Source of the DNA: Neoceratodus forsteri
Lineage: Eukaryota > Chordata > Ceratodontiformes > Ceratodontidae
Direction: 5' to 3'
Length of the DNA: 64,000 bases
Assembly: GCA_016271365.2 (NCBI GenBank)
Contig: CM057459.1
Span: 817,901,001 to 817,965,000, forward strand
Both the position numbers and the translations under genes were made by a program. The notes below the pieces were generated by a model that worked only from the letters and a program-made list of their open reading frames with translations, searched no databases and had not been told where the DNA came from. Of the stretch, positions 1 to 10,361 are shown piece by piece (within the stretch, counting starts at the first letter, position 1; the number at the start of each line of letters is the position of its first letter).

Positions 1-1305
1 TCACAATAGTGTGCTCATCTGTCACAGCCTAAGATCAGGCTGCATGCTTTGTTGAGTGTGAGTTTAATGTATTGCAGTGCAGTGGGGTCAGCAGTGCCAT
101 AGATGACTATGCTGTAATCTACCAGGAGAGGACAGAAGAGGTCATGGCTAGATGGATAGCCATTATGGGTAGGCAGTGTTTGTGGCGGTACAGAAGCCCG
201 AGCCTTGAGTTGATAGCAGAGGCCAGTTGTTGGATATGTGCATGGTAGGTAAAGGATGTATCAAGGGTGACACCCAGATATCTGAACAACTCATCCAGCT
301 CAATTGTGAACACTAGTGAGTTCATGATGTTCAGTGGGAAGCCATGATGAGGACTCTGACAGTGGGCAAAAATCATGGATTTCATTTTCTTATAGTTTAG
401 AATTAAGCAGTGGGAACTGAACCATGTCTCAGCTTCAGTGAAGAAACCCTGCTGGGAATGCTGGAGGGAATCAGGGCTCAGGTGGCACAAGAAAATTACT
501 GCATCATCCATGTAGAGCAATACTTTTCCTGAGCATGAGCTAGGGAGGGTGTTTAGGAACAGGCTGAAGATGAGGGGTCCCAGGATGGAGCCTGGGCACT
601 CCTGAGTGGACCTGGAGATTGTTTGATAGAGTGGAGTTGATTTTCACCTGATGGGATCTGTCTGTGAGGTAATCTTGGAACCAGATTATTGTTTTAACTG
701 GACAGCCCCAGGGAGTACAGGGAGGCTAGAAGCATAGTGTGATTAACAGTGCAAAAAAAAACAACATTTGTGAGGTTGATGTACACCGACCTCACAAGGT
801 GATCTCATTTGAGGGCACCATGGATGTAGGAGGAATATTCTAGGAAGACAGTGGTGGTGCTGTGTCCCTGGCAGAATCCATGCTGTTCAGGGCACAGTAG
901 GTTATGTTTAGAAAGATGGTCCACCAACTGATCAGCAACTGTTTGTCTGAGAGTCTTGGAGAGGGGATGGAGAAAGGAGATGGGATGACAGTTATTGGGG
1001 GATAAGCAGTTGCCACTTTTGAAGACAGAGATGATGATTGCTCATTTCCAGACGGTGTGGAATTGTCCCAGGCAGAGGGACAGGTTCAACAGTTTAGTGA
1101 GGGGTTGCAGGACCTCCTCAAGGGCTAGTTGAAGGAGTTTCAGATCAATTGAGTCAGCACTGGCATGGGGTTTGGTAAGGACTTTGGAGAGGTATCTCCT
1201 GGCCTCCTGCATTGTGATGATTCAGAGGCAAAAGATGGGGATGTTTGAAGGTGGGCTGTGACCAAGGACTGGATCTAGGGTGGCGAAAAAGTTGAGGGGA
1301 AGTAC
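1..1305 (-). pseudogene. LINE A reverse transcriptase, decayed (minus strand)
   Basis: Read on the minus strand, this stretch encodes a non-LTR reverse transcriptase in pieces. The best frame (520-119) begins at the catalytic box LLYMDDAVIF, with YMDD at 514-503. Upstream on the minus strand, in other frames, come GSILGPLIFSLFLN, which corresponds to the usual GVPQGSILGPLLF block, and an HGFCQGHSTTTVF block. The frame after YMDD carries the FRYLGVTLD block typical of the CR1/L2/Rex1 group. Several frameshifts and stops make it non-functional. It runs off the left edge, so its 3' end is outside the window. At about 1305 it is interrupted by the tail of LINE B, and its endonuclease half appears to resume near 8130. 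The split-element reading is inference from matching orientation and domain order. Confidence 0.75.
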
Positions 1306-1341
1306 CAATCAATCAATCAAATTCTTTATTTATCCAATCAA
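1306..1341 (-). repeat. 3' tail of LINE B
   Basis: On the minus strand this reads as GGATAAATAAAG followed by TTGATTGATTG repeats. The same tail ends the plus-strand LINE copy at 50762-50791, so it marks the 3' end of one LINE family. It directly abuts LINE A sequence at about 1305. Confidence 0.7.
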
Positions 1342-1925
1342 TTTTATTTATTTATTTATTTATTGAAAATGTTTCACCAGGAAAGGCACACTGAACAAAA
1401 AGATACTCATCTCACAGTGCGACCTGGGGGGAAGGGTTACAAATGGAGGCAGATCAACATACAAACACTGAATATTGAATAGTGCAATACAGATAATGTA
1501 CATAGTTGGGTGGGATTACATTAGCACATTTTTACAATAGGTGAAACAGTACAGGAATCGAACATCAAGGACAGGGTATACATATCATGGAACACTTCAA
1601 GGTTAATACATGATTAAGTAAGTGCCAATAACAATACTTGAGTGCCAGAAACAGGACTTGAGCTGAAGCAAGATGCACCAAGTTGACAGTAGGAGTTGGA
1701 GAAGAAGATGGGGGTGATAAGGTGGGGTGGGGGAGGGAGAGGAGCAGTAGCAGTACGTGAGGTTGAAAAGCATGGGTTACTTAGGAGGGAGGGAAGGAGG
1801 GGGGAAGGAACGGTGAGATTAGGAGGGAATTAGAGAGTGGGAGTGAGTGAAGTGCGTAGGGCAGTGTATAAGCCAGGCAATTAGGTGAAGGCCGAGCCGC
1901 TGGTCAGGCACTAAGGGGGTGAACA
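1342..1925 (-). mobile_element. LINE C 3' UTR and tail, inserted in LINE B
   Basis: The minus-strand sequence is a pyrimidine-rich 3' UTR ending in TTTCCTGGTGAAAC and an (AATA)n-like tail. The same ending occurs on the plus strand at 27630-27665 and on the minus strand at 43545-43590, so it is a separate LINE family from LINE B. It separates the LINE B block CACCTTGTAAATGAGCTTG (near 1940 here, 50731 in the other copy) from the LINE B tail at 1306-1341. In the 47.8-50.8 kb copy those two blocks are contiguous. No coding part is visible, so this is a 5'-truncated insertion. Confidence 0.6.
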
Positions 1926-2633
1926 CCATTGAGCAAGCTCATTTACAAGGTGGACCTGCATTACACCAGTCAAATAACAATGCATTTATATACAGACAAA
2001 TAGACAGTAGATGCAAGAGTACAACAGTACAGGTAGGCCTTCAATAGACAGGAAAAGTAAAAATACATTTGGGTTCAGGTGAAAAACAGTCATTAAGAGT
2101 ATACATAACAATAGGGTAGCAAGTCAGTAAAAATTTATACCAGATACAACATACATGGTTTAGTATTCCTGTAAGGTAAGGCATTGTAGTCCAGCCAAGA
2201 GATTAGTTGAAGTGGATGCTACAAGCAAAGAGGCATACATAGCCAGTTTAAAAAGACCCAGGCGTCAAGGGGAGACATGTTAGAGAAGTGGGCAGCCAGT
2301 GGAGGGGGTCTGGAACTGGGATAATACTAGGAGTGAAGGAATGAGATGCTGTGGGTATACAAGGAATAGGTGGGTGAGGGAGGTGAGATTTAGGCAGTAG
2401 ATAAGGGTGGCTCAGGGACAAGTTATGCACTGATACAAGAAGGAAGGGGATGGGAAAAGCAGGGAGGATGTGGAAGGAGGATGGGTAAGCTAGGATCATT
2501 GGAACCAGTTGTAGGCTTCTGTAATGTATTTTGAGTATAAGGTCTTAAACACAGTGAGACTAACAGGAGTCCTCTGTTTCAGTGATTTCTGTAGCAAATT
2601 CCAGAGCTAGGATCGTTGGAAGCAGTTGCAGGC
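1926..2633 (-). mobile_element. LINE B 3' untranslated region
   Basis: This is non-coding sequence between the RT C-terminus and the interrupted tail. It shares the sequence around 1926-1975 (minus) with 50720-50760 (plus), the end of another copy of the same LINE. Two near-identical stretches, about 2505-2610 and 2615-2720, form a local tandem duplication of roughly 110 bases carrying TTTTGAGTATAAGG. The duplication extends slightly into the RT C-terminal segment. Confidence 0.5.
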
Positions 2634-3070
2634 TTATGTAATGTATTTTGAGTATAAGGGCTTAAACACAGTAATACTAACAGGAGGCCTCAGTTTCAGT
2701 GATTTCTGTAGTGCATTCCAGAGAGAGGGTAGAATTAATCCTATGGCAGCTCTCCCAAAACGTGTTAGGGCTTTAGGCACTTTCAGAGAAATTAGTGAAC
2801 AGCTTCTTAGGGCATAGGTTCCAGGCATATTGAGAGTCAGGCAATCAACAATGAACAATGTACTGCAGAAGTTTGCCAGTGATAGCTCTGTATGTCCAGA
2901 GAGCTGCATTTTATTTCGTCTGTAGTGTAGAGAGGTCCAACCTGGCCGCATATAAAGAGCAATGATGGGTGGAGAAGGGAGACCAGTGATGAAGCACAGG
3001 GCTCTGTGGTAAAGTATGTCCAATTTACCGAGGTATGAAGTAGCACATTGGCTGTATATAAAGTCGGGCG
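2634..3070 (-). pseudogene. LINE B RT C-terminal region, frameshifted
   Basis: The minus-strand frame 3023-2634 carries LDILYHRALCFITGLP-like sequence and ends in an RFGRAAIG...LPSLWN block, the usual end of an L2/Rex1-type LINE protein. The homologous plus-strand segment at 47817-48312 reads nearly the same (LDVLYHRALRFITGLP; TRFGRAAINYALPTLWN), which confirms the family. At least one frameshift separates it from the RT core at 3198-4352. Confidence 0.7.
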
Positions 3071-3197
3071 TAATCAGTTAAGGAAAGGAACGTGATTGAA
3101 GTAGCTGTCTCTTGGCCTCTGTAGTTAGTAGGCGGTTTAACCTGAAGAAGATACCTAGTCTCTGCCTCAGTTTTTTAACAACTCCTCCAGGTGGTCT

Positions 3198-4352
3198 TCA
3201 AAGGAGAGTTTGAAGTCTAGCCAGATCCCCAGGTATTTGAATTTCAGCACAAATTCCAGGGTTTCTCCTAGGAGGGTGCTGATGGGGGGGGGGTAGAGTA
3301 GGGTAGGCTGCATGGTTAATGGGTGAAAATAGCATCACCTTTGTCTTTTTGGTGTTAAGTAGCAATTTTTTACTAAGGAGCCAGTATTGAAGTATATTGA
3401 AGTCAGCTTGCAGGTCGCTACAGGCAGTTTCAGGAGTTATATGGCTTAGGTAGATCACTGTGTCATCTGCAAACAGATGAATTTTTGCCTCATTGATTCA
3501 TCAGTCTATATCGTTGATGTAGATGGCAAATAGGAGTGGCCTCAGGATGGATCCCTGCGGGGTGCATCTTTTTAACAGATTTGAGGGGGAGAGTTCTCCT
3601 TCGGCCTTGACCTGTTGGTGCCTATCAGAAAGGTAGTTGTGGAACCAATGCAAGGAGGTAGAATCTAGGCCAATAGCTTTTAATAAAGAAAGAAGGAGCC
3701 TGTGGTCGACAGTGTCGAAGGCCTTACTTAGGTCTAGAAAAACAGCGCAGACAAATTTTTTGTTCTCTAGCTTGCGCTGCCAATCATTTGTCACCTTGGC
3801 CAGGGCCGTGATTGTACTATGTTCAGTTCTGAAATCAGATTGCATTGGGTTTAGCAGGTTAGTATCATCTATGAAAGATTTCAGCTGAGCATTCATGATT
3901 TTTTCCAGAAGTTTTGATAGTACCTGGAAAAGGGAGATAGCCCTGTAGTTGTTTAGATCACAGGGGTCACCAGATTTAAACAGTGGAATAACATGTGTGG
4001 TCTTCCACAGTTTGGGGAGGGTCCCTTGAGAAAGGGACAAGTTAAATGGATGTGTAATAGGTATGGCCAAGACACGATAGGCAATCTTTAGACAGTATGG
4101 ATCGAAGGTATCAGCATCAGCACTTTTTCTGGTGTCCAACTGGAGGAGGAGATCTTTGACCTCTTTTAGTGAGGCAGGAGAGAATGAAATGACTGCATCT
4201 GAGGGACTAGATTCTGAAGGTTGTGTGGTAAGCTGGGAGCATAGGTTGCATGCAGGTGAGTTATCAACAGCTAGCCCTGCAGTAGCAAAGTGATTGTTGA
4301 AGGTTTGTAGTATCTCTTTATTGTTGTTGATAGTTACATTGTTAGAAAACAT
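3198..4352 (-). pseudogene. LINE B reverse transcriptase core, two in-frame stops
   Basis: A single minus-strand frame runs from 4352 to 3198, broken only by adjacent TGA TGA codons at 3503-3498. It contains the RT blocks in order: DLNNYRAISL (finger), FLDLSKAFDTVDH (motif A, with the first catalytic Asp), TPQGSILRPLLF (motif B), and, just after the two stops, FADDTVIYLS (motif C with the catalytic Asp pair). The end of the frame at 3198 is a frameshift inside the following block. The family is a CR1/L2/Rex1-group LINE. In a live element this enzyme performs target-primed reverse transcription. Stops and frameshifts mean this copy cannot. Confidence 0.85.
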
Positions 4353-5560
4353 TTTTGAGGGAAGAGTGTTTCCTGTGGTATTACCAGAAAGTTATTTTAT
4401 TGTGTACCAGAACTTGGTAGGGCAGTTGGAGGCAGTGTCGAGTTCAGAGCGATAGAAGTTGGACTTGGTTTCCTGAATTAGCTTTGTACAGTGGTTTCTG
4501 GCTGTTCTGAAAAGATGCCAGTCTTTGACTTTGTGGGATTTGCGTGCTATCTTCCAGAGCTTGTCTCTTTTTAATAGTGCTGCCTTGATGTCTGCTGTAA
4601 ACCAACGGCACTTTCTAACCTTTATGCGGGTTTTGACTAAGGGTGCATGGGTGTTAAGAGCGCTGGATACAATTTTGTGGAAAATGGCATATGCTATTTC
4701 TACTGATTTGGCTAAATAGAAGGTCTGCCAAAGCAGGAGGCTTTCAGGTCATTGATATATGCAAGCTGGTCAAAATTCTGTTTTGATCTTTGGTGAGAAC
4801 TTTGCTGAGGCTGTTGGTTTAGGGACTGCTCTTGTCAGCAATAAAGCAGTGGTCACTAACATTGGCAGAAAAGATCCAAGCATGGAAGAAGAAATGGAGT
4901 TTGCTTACTAGAAGTACATCTAATAGTGTACTTTTCATAGGTTTCTTATTGATACGAGTAGGGTCATTAATAAGTAGAGGGAGCACATGAGAGTCACAGA
5001 AGGATTTAAGTGGAAGAGATGCGCTGACAGCCAGGCATAGTTAAGGTCCCCTAGTATAATTGTTTCCATTGTGTCGGTACTCATAGTAGATGATAGGTGG
5101 GAAGGAGCTGTGACCCCAAGGACAGGGTCTATAGCATCCTAAGACATGGACGGCCATTGATGTAGATATTTTGATTTTTAAGGACAGGCATTCAAAGGCA
5201 TTGGCAATTGATGTAGTGTCGAGGGTAGCGACTGTGAACTTGTCCTTAACATAGATGGCTACACCACCACATCTGGTTAGGTCTATCGGCCTGAATAACA
5301 GATAGTTGGGGATATTGACCTTTGTCTGGCGTGGATGGACAAAGCCAGGATTCAGATATGACAAGTACATCCAGCTCTGTGTGGATAGCCCAAGCCTGTA
5401 TTGAGATGAGTTTTGGAGGCTACACATTAACATGCATAAAGTTGATACCTTTATACTTCGGTGACTTCGGACATTGAAGGAATTGCTTGTATAGGACCAG
5501 GGTTAAGTTTAACGTTACTTGAGCATAGCAAGAGGAGGAGTACAACTTTCTTCAGGGCAA
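4353..5560 (-). pseudogene. LINE B apurinic-type endonuclease region with 2A-like remnant
   Basis: The minus-strand frame 5433-5041 reads as the N-terminal half of an exonuclease-endonuclease-phosphatase domain (TRCGGVAIYVKDKF, then FECLSLKI and VLGCYRP). Just upstream, at 5517-5493, the same element encodes LLLLCSSNVKLNPGP. This resembles the 2A-like D-x-E-x-N-P-G-P motif found near the start of many LINE proteins, with Asp changed to Asn and Glu to Lys. The region from 5040 to 4353 joins the endonuclease to the RT, but it is split over frames with stops. The domain would nick target DNA in an intact element. Confidence 0.7.
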
Positions 5561-6400
5561 CAAGTGGTAATTTGGAAGAACTAAACCTTCTTTGGCTAGT
5601 GGAAGTATTGGCGTAGGAATGCAAGGACCTATTCTTTGTACTGTTCAGTCCTAGTGATACATGCTAAGACCCTAGCACATGACACAGTAGATGCAGGTAC
5701 TGGGCTGGGTAGATAACATTCCTTGGGTAGGTAACGAGATGCTGGTGGCTGTCCAAAGGGAGACTCAGCTGAAAGTGGGTACGACAACTTGGGGCATAGC
5801 ATGGTTGTATAGGGACTCCAGAGTAGACATTCTTGTGGTAGGGGATACAAGTCCTCTTTGGGGTAAATTCCATTCATGGTACCCTAATAAGGGTAGGGTC
5901 ATAAGACGTAAATAGGTAGAGCCAGATTGCAAGTTCCATGGTTAAAGTCTAGGGGACAGAAAGAGAAACAGTTGTAAGGGCTTAATCTGGGCAAGGTATC
6001 ACCTGATAAGGCCACGCGCCACGGGGTCTGACAAGGGATATAGGTGTCGATGCCACTTGAAGGGAGCAAGGAGATGTTTCTATGGCACAATGACTAGAGA
6101 TAGTTACGAGAAGTCATAAACCTGATCTAAGAAGTATCAGCAGCTAAGACTACACACCACAGGGTTGGCAAAGGGATGTAGGCGCTGAAACCACTTGTAT
6201 GGAGCAAGGAGAATTTACAATGACACAGCGACTAGGAACAGTAATAAGAAGTCACAAATCTGATCTGAGATGAGTGGTAGGGGAGATTGCGGTGGGTTAG
6301 TTAGGGTGGGACACTTGAACCTGAAGCGGCAGCCCGAAATTTATATGTCTGTGGGCATTCTAGGGAGGCGGGGAGGATAGATTTGTAGGAAAGCCAATGG
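5561..6400 (-). mobile_element. Probable LINE B 5' region
   Basis: No recognisable protein is present. The segment lies directly upstream (minus strand) of the LINE B coding region. It contains a local tandem duplication of about 130 bases: 6025-6075 and 6160-6210 share GGGATRTAGGYG...CCACTTG-like sequence followed by GGAGCAAGGAG. Assignment to the LINE 5' UTR rests only on position. Confidence 0.35.
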
Positions 6401-6439
6401 CAGGGGAGGGTGGGGCAAGGAGGTCTATATAATAATGGT

Positions 6440-7470
6440 CAGGGAGGGGTATGGATGTGTGGGCATAAAATTTGTGGCTTTGCTGTACCTCTGTGGGTCT
6501 GGAGTCTGAGCAAGTGGTCTCGGGCGGCAGCTTTGGAAGCGCCGACCTTCTGGTGGCCGTGGTCTTGCGGCGGATTAGCTGGGAGCCCTGGAGGGTTCTT
6601 GGCTGAAGGGGAAGAGAAAGCTAAGCCAATTAGTACTGGTCTCAGACAATGGTCAAGCTACCCAGTGACAAAAATAATTTACAAATCAAAGGGGTTGATT
6701 TCCTTGGCTCCCTGAAGTCTGAAAAGATAAGAAGGGATGAAGGACCAATCAGAGCAAGCATGGAGAAGGCGTTCACACTCAATTGGTTTGCAGCTTTGCC
6801 ATACCTCTTGGGTCTGGAGTCCGAGCAAGTGGTCTCAGGTGGCGGCTTCGGAGTGCCGACCGCCCAGTGGCAGTGGTTCTGGCGGATGATGAGCTGGGAG
6901 CCCTGGAGGATTCTTGGCAGAAGGGGAAGAGGATGCTAAGCCAATTAGTACTGGTCTCAGACAATGGTCAAGCTACCCAGTGACAAAAATAATTTACAAA
7001 TGAAAGGGGTTGATTGCCTTGGCTCCCTGAAGTCTGGGCTGCAGTTACAGAGGCAAAGGAAAGAGCTGTTTCACTTAATCAATCTAGCAAGAGCAGTTAG
7101 CAAGTATTACAGCTTTTTTTATTCAGTTTACAGGCAGATTCTAACAATATAGGCATACATTAGCAAGCACAAGTAAAAAAAAAACAGAACTTTTTTAGCT
7201 CAGGAGACAGAGAAAAGATAAGAAGGATGAAGGACCAACTGGAGCAAGCTTGGAGAAAGCACTCACACTCCAATTGGTTTGCAGCTTTGCCATACCTCTT
7301 TGGAGTCTGGAGTCCGAGCAGAAGTGGTCTCGGTGGCGGCTAGGGGCGCCGACCCTTGATAACCGTCGTTATTGCAGTGGATGAGCTGGGATCCCTGGAG
7401 GGTTCTCGGTGGAAGTAGTAGGAGAGAATTAGTGTTGTCGGCCTTATGAAGGGTGAGAGAAGGGAGTGGT
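6440..7470 (-). repeat. Three-copy GC-rich monomer array with internal insertion
   Basis: A unit of about 315 bases is repeated. The anchor GTCTGGAGTCYGAGCA lies near 6498, 6813 and 7307. Units include a GC-rich block (GGTGGCCGTGG, GGAGCCCTGGAGG) and CCAAT-like motifs. The spacing from unit 2 to unit 3 is about 494 because a segment of roughly 180 bases (about 7036-7213) interrupts the shared sequence between CTGAAGTCT and AAAAGATAAGAAGG. The position upstream of minus-strand LINE B suggests promoter monomers, which is inference. Confidence 0.65.
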
Positions 7471-8129
7471 GAGGCAAGGGCTGTTACAAATGTAGTTCTG
7501 TGGGGCAGACCACACCTCTATGAGGTGTTCTGCAGCTTTAAATTTGTGTAGGCAAGATGGCCAATGGGAGGAGGTGCACAGAAGGGGGAGGGTTTAGTTG
7601 TACTTAAGAACTTGTGGAGGGGGGTGAGGGGAGGGTGAAACAATCACACAAAGAGACACACAAAGGAGAGAATGGGAAGATTAGGGGTCTAGCTAGGCTA
7701 AAACAAAGCAAACAAACAGTATTTTACTCTCTTTTTTCTACCAGAATAAGAAAATACAGGCTAGTAACAGTCCTTAAACAAACAAAAATCAGCAGTAGGA
7801 ATCCCGGTCTTCAGTTTAGCTGTAATTGGTATTATGTGCACACACTAGTAGCGAGGGCCAGGCAGCACAGACTACAAAATTTGTGCACGGGCATGCAATT
7901 AGTGCTGGGAAAGCAGCCACGCTGGATTCCAGAGCTAGCCACTCAGGAGTTCACCAAGATGGTGAGCAGCCAATGAGGGCACTGCAGTCAGATGGCACCA
8001 GGAATTTGGAAAAAATCCAGGATCTTCATTGAAACAGCCACTGAGGGCAGAAGATCTGACTTCGCATTACCTGTGCTTGGAGAGGAGTGGGCGGGTGGCA
8101 GCAGGCAGGATCCGGTCTCGAGATCAGAG
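7471..8129. other. Unassigned sequence between monomer array and LINE A
   Basis: I see no gene here. The open frame at 7614-7976 has ordinary composition and no recognisable motif. The stretch may be the rest of a LINE 5' UTR. Confidence 0.3.
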
Positions 8130-9310
8130 AAGTGGTGTTTAGGGCTTCTGCAATGAACTGAGGATCCTGGGTTAGGATACCATTAACCAACAGTTGGGCA
8201 GGTGGGGGTGGCAGTTTACCTATTTAGTTCCTTTATATTTTCCAAAAATCTCTTCCCAAGCCTCAGGAGAGTGCCTGTTGATAATGGGTCACCTTGGCTT
8301 GCGGATGGCCCAGGTACATTTGTTTCTGGCATTTTGATATTGTCTGTTCAGTTAGAGTTGTGAATCCAAGGCCTTATGCCAGAGATTATCATGGTGTTGC
8401 ATTTGGTCAAGAAACTGTTGTGATATCCAGGGGTGTTATAGATTTCAGTGATTTTGTTTCTAGAAAGGGCAAAGATGTCACAAGTGGCACTGAAGTGGGA
8501 GAGAGTGGTATCAATTGATTGGGTGCTATATATGGGGATCAGTCACAGTTAGCTAGGTAGGTTTGAAGCATTGAAGCATGCTCTTTTTAGGCATCTATGG
8601 TAGGAGACAGTGAGGGTGCAGTAGGCATTTTATTGGACCATATGCAGGTTACTGGGCAATGGTTGCTAAGGGCATCTGGGAGTACTGAGACTTCAGTGAA
8701 GTTGTTGGAGCGATTGGTGAGAATGATGTCCAGCAACGAGGAGGTGCCTGATTTGTCATTTGACCTGGTAGGAAATGGTATAATCTGAGTGAGTTCAAGC
8801 ACAGCAGCTGAGACCTTATAGGGAACTGAGGAGGGGGACAGCCAGTTTACATTGAAATGCCCCATGGCAATAAATTCACTGTTGGAGGGAAGTTGGGAGA
8901 TGCAGGACATGACTGAAGGGAAGGCTGGTCTCTGATTACATGGCGGGATGTAGACTGCCATGACATATAGGGTTTTGCTAGGGTTGCCAAGGAATATCTT
9001 GGCTGTGAGTGTTTGTGCACCATGCTCTAGGGATGGGAGGGAGACTGGTAAGGATTGGAGGGTGTTCCTAATGTAGAGGGTGCAGCCACTGCCTTGTCTA
9101 CACAGTCTGTCATCTTGGTAAAGGAGTAGCCAGGCTGGGTCACAGCCAAGTCAGGGATGTCATTGGATAGCCATGTCTCTGATAGGGCCAGCATGTTTGG
9201 GGAGTGCTGGGATAGCCACCCTCAGAGCAAGGTGAACTTTTTTTGCAGGCTACATGTGTTAATTGCATGGAGCCGGATCACATCCATCCTTTTGCTTGAG
9301 GGGATGACAC
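8130..9310 (-). pseudogene. LINE A endonuclease domain, catalytic residues changed
   Basis: Across frames, the minus strand encodes an almost complete LINE endonuclease: MLALSETWLSNDIPDL, then GSGCTLYIRN, VMAVYIPP, AMGHFNVNW, SLLDIILTNRS and LSNHCPV. The usual GDFN block reads GHFN and the usual SDHxP block reads SNHxP, so two catalytic aspartates are lost. The frame 8961-8587 covers the second half. Below 8300 the linker toward RT follows (DPQFIAEALN), ending near 8130 where the LINE B group interrupts. The RT resumes at 1305. The domain matches the CR1/L2/Rex1 group. Confidence 0.75.
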
Positions 9311-9757
9311 AAAAATCTGCGCAAGTGTGGACATGGCAGAGTGTATCTGGACAGGTTGGAGAGCTGGTCAAAGATCTGGCAGCTGGGCTTAAATGCTACA
9401 AAATGTAACATGATGCACACTGAGAAAAGAAACCTAAGTATTTTATTTTTATTTTTTTTATTTTATTAGGCAATCAGAATTACAACCCTTTGAGTCAAGG
9501 ACTCTTTTGCAAAGGCTCCACATCAGGAATAAAAGAATAGAAACACTGCAAGAATATAAACAGTGGCAAAGCTTAGAAGGTACATACAGTTTGCCAGTGA
9601 CAGCATCAGGTAGTATCACAGTACAAAAGTGTAGATAAAAGCAATAAGAAGTATTTACATAAGTTTAGACATCAGAAGGATAGCTTCAGGGAGAACTATT
9701 GTGCAAGTCAGGCCAACTCTGCTGCCGAGATGTGTTAAAGTCTATGTTTCTATGAGG
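9303..9757 (+). mobile_element. Short CR1-type LINE fragment
   Basis: The plus strand begins at a DDTKIC-like RT motif C (9305-9325) and continues with LERLESWSK-like and CNMMHTEKRN sequence, typical of the CR1 RT after the active site. After a T-rich break near 9440 the segment ends with GTGTTAAAGTCTATGTTTCTATG, the kind of 3' end seen in CR1 elements. It sits between the LINE A endonuclease and the upstream LINE A sequence, so it is either an insertion or a junction. The string TGAGGG occurs on both sides and could be a target duplication, but it is too short to rely on. Confidence 0.55.
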
Positions 9758-9770
9758 GAGCGTGGGAGAG

Positions 9771-10361
9771 TCAGCACAAGATTAGCATGAATGTTTCCTG
9801 ATAGGAGGAGGAGGGCATGCCGAAGAAGGGCTGCCTTAGCCAGTTTGCATTTTGGGAGGTGGGGTATCTAAGAGGGGAGGATACTATGGTAGAGCACAGG
9901 GTAGGCATGGACAAGATGAAATGAGCAAGGAAGGAGGAGGGGGTAGGGGAGGAGTGGATGTAACTACTGGGGGGTAAACCACTCCTGCTTAGTGATGCTG
10001 GAGGTACCATGAGGTACATGGAGTGGAGGGACAATAGGAGTGAAAGGATATTGTGGGAAAAGGGTGTTTGGGGATGGAGGGGGTAGGCCACAGATGACCA
10101 ATAGTAGGCTCCAAAGGTGAGGCATATTGGTGGAGGCCTAAGGAGGGCTAAGATACTTAGTTCAAGGGGAGAGATGGTCTTGTCACTTAATACAGCAGTA
10201 GGGCTGCCACTGCAGAGTAGAAGGTACTTGGATTGAGACTCAGGCAAGGCAATCACTTTGGTACTATAGAGGTATGCTGCCCCCTGGTGGTGAGATCTGA
10301 TAACAAGCTGCTGGAGAAGTGGGGACTTAGAAAAATGAATGGGTGTCACATGACATATCAC
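9771..10361 (-). pseudogene. 196-codon open frame upstream of LINE A endonuclease
   Basis: This is a Pro/Ser/Leu-rich minus-strand frame with no motif I recognise. It lies directly upstream of the LINE A endonuclease once the CR1 fragment is removed, so it may be the N-terminal part or the 5' leader of LINE A. The length is notable, but composition alone could explain it. Confidence 0.3.
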
